DNA of 9,489 nt. It comes from Bacteroidales bacterium. GTDB lineage: Bacteria; Bacteroidota; Bacteroidia; Bacteroidales; JAAUTT01. A program made the position numbers and the translations under genes. The stretch is from contig JANXXY010000126.1 in assembly GCA_025350365.1 (NCBI GenBank), positions 1 through 9,489 on the forward strand, read 5' to 3'. Positions 6,446-9,489 of the stretch are shown piece after piece; the first letter of the stretch is position 1, and every line of letters begins with the position of its first letter. The notes under the pieces were generated by a model that saw only the letters and a list, made by a program, of their open reading frames with translations, ran no database searches and was not told the origin of the DNA.

Positions 6446-8617
6446 TTAAAGACGTATCTTAATCCCTCCGTTTACCACAAACCCATCCACAGGTGCATAA
6501 ATGTCTCTGAAAACCGGATTGGTAATTGTTACGGTATAAATACGATCGAATCTTGTCTGCCGGGTATCAAACAGATTTTCGAAATTGATAAAAATAGAAA
6601 AATGTTTCCATAATCTCTCAGTCATCAATCCACAAATCCAGTAGTCTTTTCCCGTATTGCCATCATTCAGCTTTTGAGGGCTGTAATAATATGCTTCAAG
6701 CCCGACTTTAAGCTTATCTTCCAACTCATACATTATCACATTGTTTAAGCGGTGTTTTGATACCAAAGGGAAAGTTGTTGTAGTTCCGTTTAATTGTTGA
6801 TTGACATCAGCAAACGTGTATCCCAAAAATAATTTGATATGGTTATAAGTTAGTTTAACGTTGGTTTCAATTCCCTTCGTATCAATATATCCATCCGGTT
6901 GCTGAAATTCGTATATACTGTTCGAAAGCCTGGTAAGAATTAATGGATTGGAAATTTGGGTATAAAAGAAAAGGGTATTCATGCTAAAAGATACACCATG
7001 GCTAATAGATGCTCGGTAGTTAATATCCAAATTTCCTCCCACTGATTGCTCTGCATTCGTTTTTGATTCATCAACAGGCAGCACATTTCTGAATTGAAGG
7101 CGCTCGGCATCTTCAGTAAATATGGTGGGAGTTTTGTAACCCAAACCACCTCCAAGCCTTGCCGTGAGGTGGTTGTTAACCTTAAACAGTGTAGAAATTC
7201 GTGGAAGGAAAAAGAAACCGTATTCATTTTGATAATCTCCGCGTATCCCTGTTTCCACTGCCAATTTATCCGAGGCATTCCAGGTGTTTTGAATAAAAGC
7301 TCCGAAAGTAGTATGGTTGTAATCAACTACTTTCGTTGAGTCAGTTTTGTCCTGTTTGAATCGTTCCGTCCACAGGTTAAGTCCCATAACCCATTCCTGA
7401 TGTTGTTTTTTAATGCTATAGGCGACTTCGGTAAAGGATGAATACTGAATCCCTGAAAACCTGAAATCGGGCACCTCGATTTTCCGGTCGTAATAATTCA
7501 AACTGTTCTTTATTTTAAAATCAGAACTATCATTTACCTGATGTGTTAGTCCAAACTGAGTGCTGAACCGGTTGGTTTTATTCTTTTCATAATAAGAATG
7601 AATGCTGTCGCCTTTTCCCTCAATATACCGGATGTCGCCCCCTGTACGGTCTTCTATAGTGCTGTTGAACCCGAAATTCAACATTGTTTTAGGGTTTACA
7701 AACACATATATTTTAGGGTTTAAGGTTACCCTGTTAAACTTGGGAATGGCTGTTAGCCCAATACCTGACGGATCATAAGGTGATCCGGAATTATAAGAAG
7801 CAAAAACAGTTGTTCCGATCCGTTCAAATTTCTGTGAATAAAATCCACTCATGTCTATTCCCAATGCCGATGTGCCATTCAATAAAAAGCTCAGGTCTCT
7901 TTTCCTTTCAGGCATTTTTGAAACAAGGTTGACCAGGCCTGCTATCGCGCCTTCTCCGTATAGGGTCGAGGATGCTCCTTTGATTACCTCTACCTGCTTT
8001 AAATCGAGCGGAACAACTTGCAAAAGACCCAATCCTCCTGAAAATCCGGAATATAAAGGATACCCATCTCTTAATATCTGGGTGTATTTTCCATCAAGCC
8101 CCTGAATACGAATACTTGAGTTATATGATGTGGCTGATGTTTGTTGCGTTTGTATACCCGTACTTTCATTCAGCATCATTCGGATATCACCAGGCTTCAT
8201 GTTCCCCTTTTCCTCGAGTTCTTCGCCTGAGATAGCCTCGATCCTTGTTGGTATATCACTAATGATGCGGCTTGACCTCGTTGCTGTAACAATCACTTCA
8301 TCTATTTCTTCCTTGCTTTCAGAAAGAAATATCACGAGTGGTTCCGTTTGGATGACCGGAAAATTAACGGTGTCGGTCTTTTCTATAAAGCCAATAAAAC
8401 GAAAGACGAAAACCCATGTACCATTGGGGATGTCGCTGATTTGAACCAATCCATTTTTATCGGTGATGCTGCCATGTGTTGTACCCTTTATCATTAAAGT
8501 TGCCCCAACAAGCGGTTCTTTCGTTTCGCTATCCTTAATGATAGCCTTAAACGTGTTTTGTCCCCAAACAAGGGAATGATATATCAATGCTATAATCAGG
8601 ACAATAAAATTCTTCAT
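6446..8617 (-). CDS. TonB-dependent outer-membrane receptor with N-terminal carboxypeptidase-regulatory-like domain
   Basis: Outer-membrane beta-barrel that imports a scarce ligand (siderophore, heme, cobalamin or similar) using energy from TonB-ExbBD. I start it at 8617, giving 723 aa, because that Met opens a signal peptide (MKNFIVLIIALIYHSLVWG, then Q); an in-frame ATG at 8653 adds 12 unlikely residues. Domains: carboxypeptidase-regulatory-like beta-sandwich at about 20-98 (DSETKEPLVGATLMIKGT), a TonB-box-like segment DEVIVTA at 106-112, plug at about 114-235 (IRIQGLDGKYTQILRDGYPL, then VEVIKGASSTLYGEGAIAGLVNLVS), then the barrel. The plug resembles BtuB/Cir/FecA-type receptors and differs from the SusC type, which is longer and paired with SusD; no SusD lies beside it. 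The C-terminus ends KIRL instead of the usual aromatic residue. No regulator or partner transport gene is adjacent, so the ligand cannot be assigned. Confidence 0.95.
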   Translation of the reverse strand: MKNFIVLIIALIYHSLVWGQNTFKAIIKDSETKEPLVGATLMIKGTTHGSITDKNGLVQISDIPNGTWVFVFRFIGFIEKTDTVNFPVIQTEPLVIFLSESKEEIDEVIVTATRSSRIISDIPTRIEAISGEELEEKGNMKPGDIRMMLNESTGIQTQQTSATSYNSSIRIQGLDGKYTQILRDGYPLYSGFSGGLGLLQVVPLDLKQVEVIKGASSTLYGEGAIAGLVNLVSKMPERKRDLSFLLNGTSALGIDMSGFYSQKFERIGTTVFASYNSGSPYDPSGIGLTAIPKFNRVTLNPKIYVFVNPKTMLNFGFNSTIEDRTGGDIRYIEGKGDSIHSYYEKNKTNRFSTQFGLTHQVNDSSDFKIKNSLNYYDRKIEVPDFRFSGIQYSSFTEVAYSIKKQHQEWVMGLNLWTERFKQDKTDSTKVVDYNHTTFGAFIQNTWNASDKLAVETGIRGDYQNEYGFFFLPRISTLFKVNNHLTARLGGGLGYKTPTIFTEDAERLQFRNVLPVDESKTNAEQSVGGNLDINYRASISHGVSFSMNTLFFYTQISNPLILTRLSNSIYEFQQPDGYIDTKGIETNVKLTYNHIKLFLGYTFADVNQQLNGTTTTFPLVSKHRLNNVIMYELEDKLKVGLEAYYYSPQKLNDGNTGKDYWICGLMTERLWKHFSIFINFENLFDTRQTRFDRIYTVTITNPVFRDIYAPVDGFVVNGGIKIRL

Positions 8618-8763
8618 TTTCACAATTACTAATGCTGGTGTGTGTTGAAACATTATTTACATCCATAATGTTCTGTCTCTAAACCAATCTTGTCGTAAAA
8701 GATGTTTCTCCTCATGCTTATTTCAGGAGAGGGAGGTAGAATTGTGCAAGGCCAAAACCCTTT

Positions 8764-8801
8764 GGTTACTTTTTTCGACAAAAAAGTAACAAAATAAATT
8801 A
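8764..8801. repeat. Hairpin repeat, copy 1
   Basis: GTTACTTTTTT (8765-8775) and AAAAAAGTAAC (8780-8790) pair perfectly around a CGAC loop. The unit, including the flanking GG and the following AT-rich tail, recurs at 8908-8944 in the same orientation with one substitution and one indel. Confidence 0.75.
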
Positions 8802-8861
8802 CCCTGAGCTTTATAAAAGTTCGGATTGGATCCACTAAAGAACCATACAAAATCAGGCACA

Positions 8862-8900
8862 GCCGGAAGGATATTTCCGACTTAGGCGCAGCCTAAGCCG
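8862..8900. repeat. Two GC-richer hairpins between the paired repeats
   Basis: CGGAA and TTCCG pair at about 8863-8878. CTTAGGC (8881-8887) and GCCTAAG (8891-8897) then pair perfectly around GCA. The second stem extends outward by two more pairs past one A-C mismatch. Together they look like a small REP-type structure placed between the two copies of the longer hairpin. Confidence 0.6.
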
Positions 8901-8907
8901 AACGAGA

Positions 8908-8944
8908 GGTTACTTTTTTCGACAAAAAAGTGACAAATAAATTA
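8908..8944. repeat. Hairpin repeat, copy 2
   Basis: Same unit as at 8764-8801, 144 bases further on. GTTACTTTTTT (8909-8919) faces AAAAAAGTGAC (8924-8934) around CGAC. The single change still allows a G-T wobble, so the stem is kept. Confidence 0.75.
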
Positions 8945-9057
8945 ATTGGTCTTTACATAGTTTTCCAAACAGAGAGAAGAAAAAGCCTTTTTTTATGAAA
9001 TATTTTATACTTTGCGTTTCTATAGGAATATAACCGGGAATATTTAATATTCGCACC

Positions 9058-9489
9058 ATGAAACATTTCGTCCTTAGTACTTATTTTTTACTTTGGTTGG
9101 TAACAGCAACCCAACCGTTGTTAAATGCACAACCTATCACATCCAACCAAGTGGATATGCTGGTTGAAAGAACTATGAAAACATTTAACGTTCCCGGAAT
9201 AGCCGTTGCCATTGTAAAAGATGGTAAAGTTATTCTCTCCAAAGGGTACGGCGTTCGATCGTTGCAAACGAAACAAAACGTTGACGAAAATACTCTTTTT
9301 GGCATTGCTTCTAACAGCAAAGCCTTTACTACAGCGGCATTGGGCATACTCGTCGACCAGGGTAAATTGAAATGGGACGACAAGGTAACCGAATACATTC
9401 CCGAATTTAAAATGTATGACCCATATGTTACGAAAGAGTTTACCATTCGTGATTTGCTCACACACCGCAGCGGTTTGGGTCTCGGTGCA
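9058..9489 (+). CDS. Serine beta-lactamase-family hydrolase (class C / penicillin-binding type), 5' part only
   Basis: The first 144 codons of a gene cut by the right window edge. The Met at 9058 opens a signal peptide (MKHFVLSTYFLLWL, cleavage probably near LNA-Q), so the product is exported. The mature part fits the beta-lactamase fold of PF00144 (class C beta-lactamases, D-aminopeptidases, esterases). It shows PGIAVAIVKDGKVI at 46-59 and a GYGV strand. The SxxK nucleophile motif is S85-N-S-K88 within GIASNSKAFT, followed by DLLTHRSGLG at 132-141. The later Tyr motif and HxG/KTG-type motif lie beyond the window, so activity cannot be judged. Such proteins in Bacteroidota are usually general serine hydrolases acting on peptides or esters, and drug resistance should not be assumed. 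It is transcribed away from the TonB receptor gene. Confidence 0.92.
   Translation, partial: MKHFVLSTYFLLWLVTATQPLLNAQPITSNQVDMLVERTMKTFNVPGIAVAIVKDGKVILSKGYGVRSLQTKQNVDENTLFGIASNSKAFTTAALGILVDQGKLKWDDKVTEYIPEFKMYDPYVTKEFTIRDLLTHRSGLGLGA

Larger units (their letters stand above)
8618..9057. other. Divergent intergenic region rich in hairpins
   Basis: The region separates the start of the receptor gene (-) from the start of the serine hydrolase gene (+), so it should hold both promoters. No clear TAnnTTTG was found for the receptor. For the hydrolase, TACTTTG (9008-9014) is a near match with one spacer base missing. Most of 8764-8944 is repeat DNA. A 65-codon frame on the minus strand (8653-8850) crosses one of the hairpins and is not a gene. 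Confidence 0.6.

Noticed and set aside
8653..8850. 65-codon frame on the minus strand ahead of the receptor gene
   Set aside because: Its middle is the translated hairpin repeat (FLSKKVT), there is no family resemblance, and the repeat recurs outside any frame at 8908.
9081..9465. Open frames antisense to the start of the serine hydrolase gene
   Set aside because: The plus-strand frame has a signal peptide, SxxK and HRSG motifs and explains the sequence fully.
1..9489. CRISPR arrays, tRNA or rRNA genes
   Set aside because: No regularly spaced direct repeats, no cloverleaf-like sequence with conserved T-loop, and no rRNA-like stretch were seen on either strand.

Overview
The window looks like chromosomal DNA from a member of the Bacteroidota. 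This rests on a TonB-dependent receptor with an N-terminal carboxypeptidase-regulatory-like domain, short lipoproteins with polar or charged residues after the lipobox cysteine, no Shine-Dalgarno sequences before the starts, AT-rich spacers, and two weak matches to the Bacteroidota -7 promoter element (TAnnTTTG). The species cannot be named from what is visible.

Layout. Positions 1-423 are AT-rich and non-coding, with a GC-rich hairpin at the left edge. An aldo/keto reductase related to the COG1453 group (424-1692, +) converges on a secreted CocE/NonD-type alpha/beta hydrolase (1796-3661, -). From 3723 to about 6020 lies an accessory segment unlike its flanks: a GC-richer non-coding island (3723-4127), two overlapping small lipoprotein genes (4129-5048, -), a structured repeat of about 141 bp (5076-5216), and a hypothetical exported protein that appears split by a frameshift at an A7 run (5216-5877, -). 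A TonB-dependent receptor follows (6446-8617, -). Then comes a spacer rich in hairpins with a 37-bp repeat present twice (8764-8944), and finally the first 144 codons of a serine beta-lactamase-family hydrolase (9058 onward, +), cut by the window edge.

The four conserved genes are separate transcription units, so nothing in the layout ties them to one pathway. Three of them act outside the cytoplasm (a secreted hydrolase, an outer-membrane receptor and an exported serine hydrolase). The most interesting part is 3723-6020. Small genes lie on one strand, each group ends at its stop codon within a few bases of a structured element with AAC/GTT-like ends, and the 5076-5216 element folds into a long imperfect hairpin. 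This resembles a gene-cassette array of integron type or a related Bacteroidota repeat/cassette system. No integrase lies in the window and the ends do not match the classical attC core exactly, so this is an inference.
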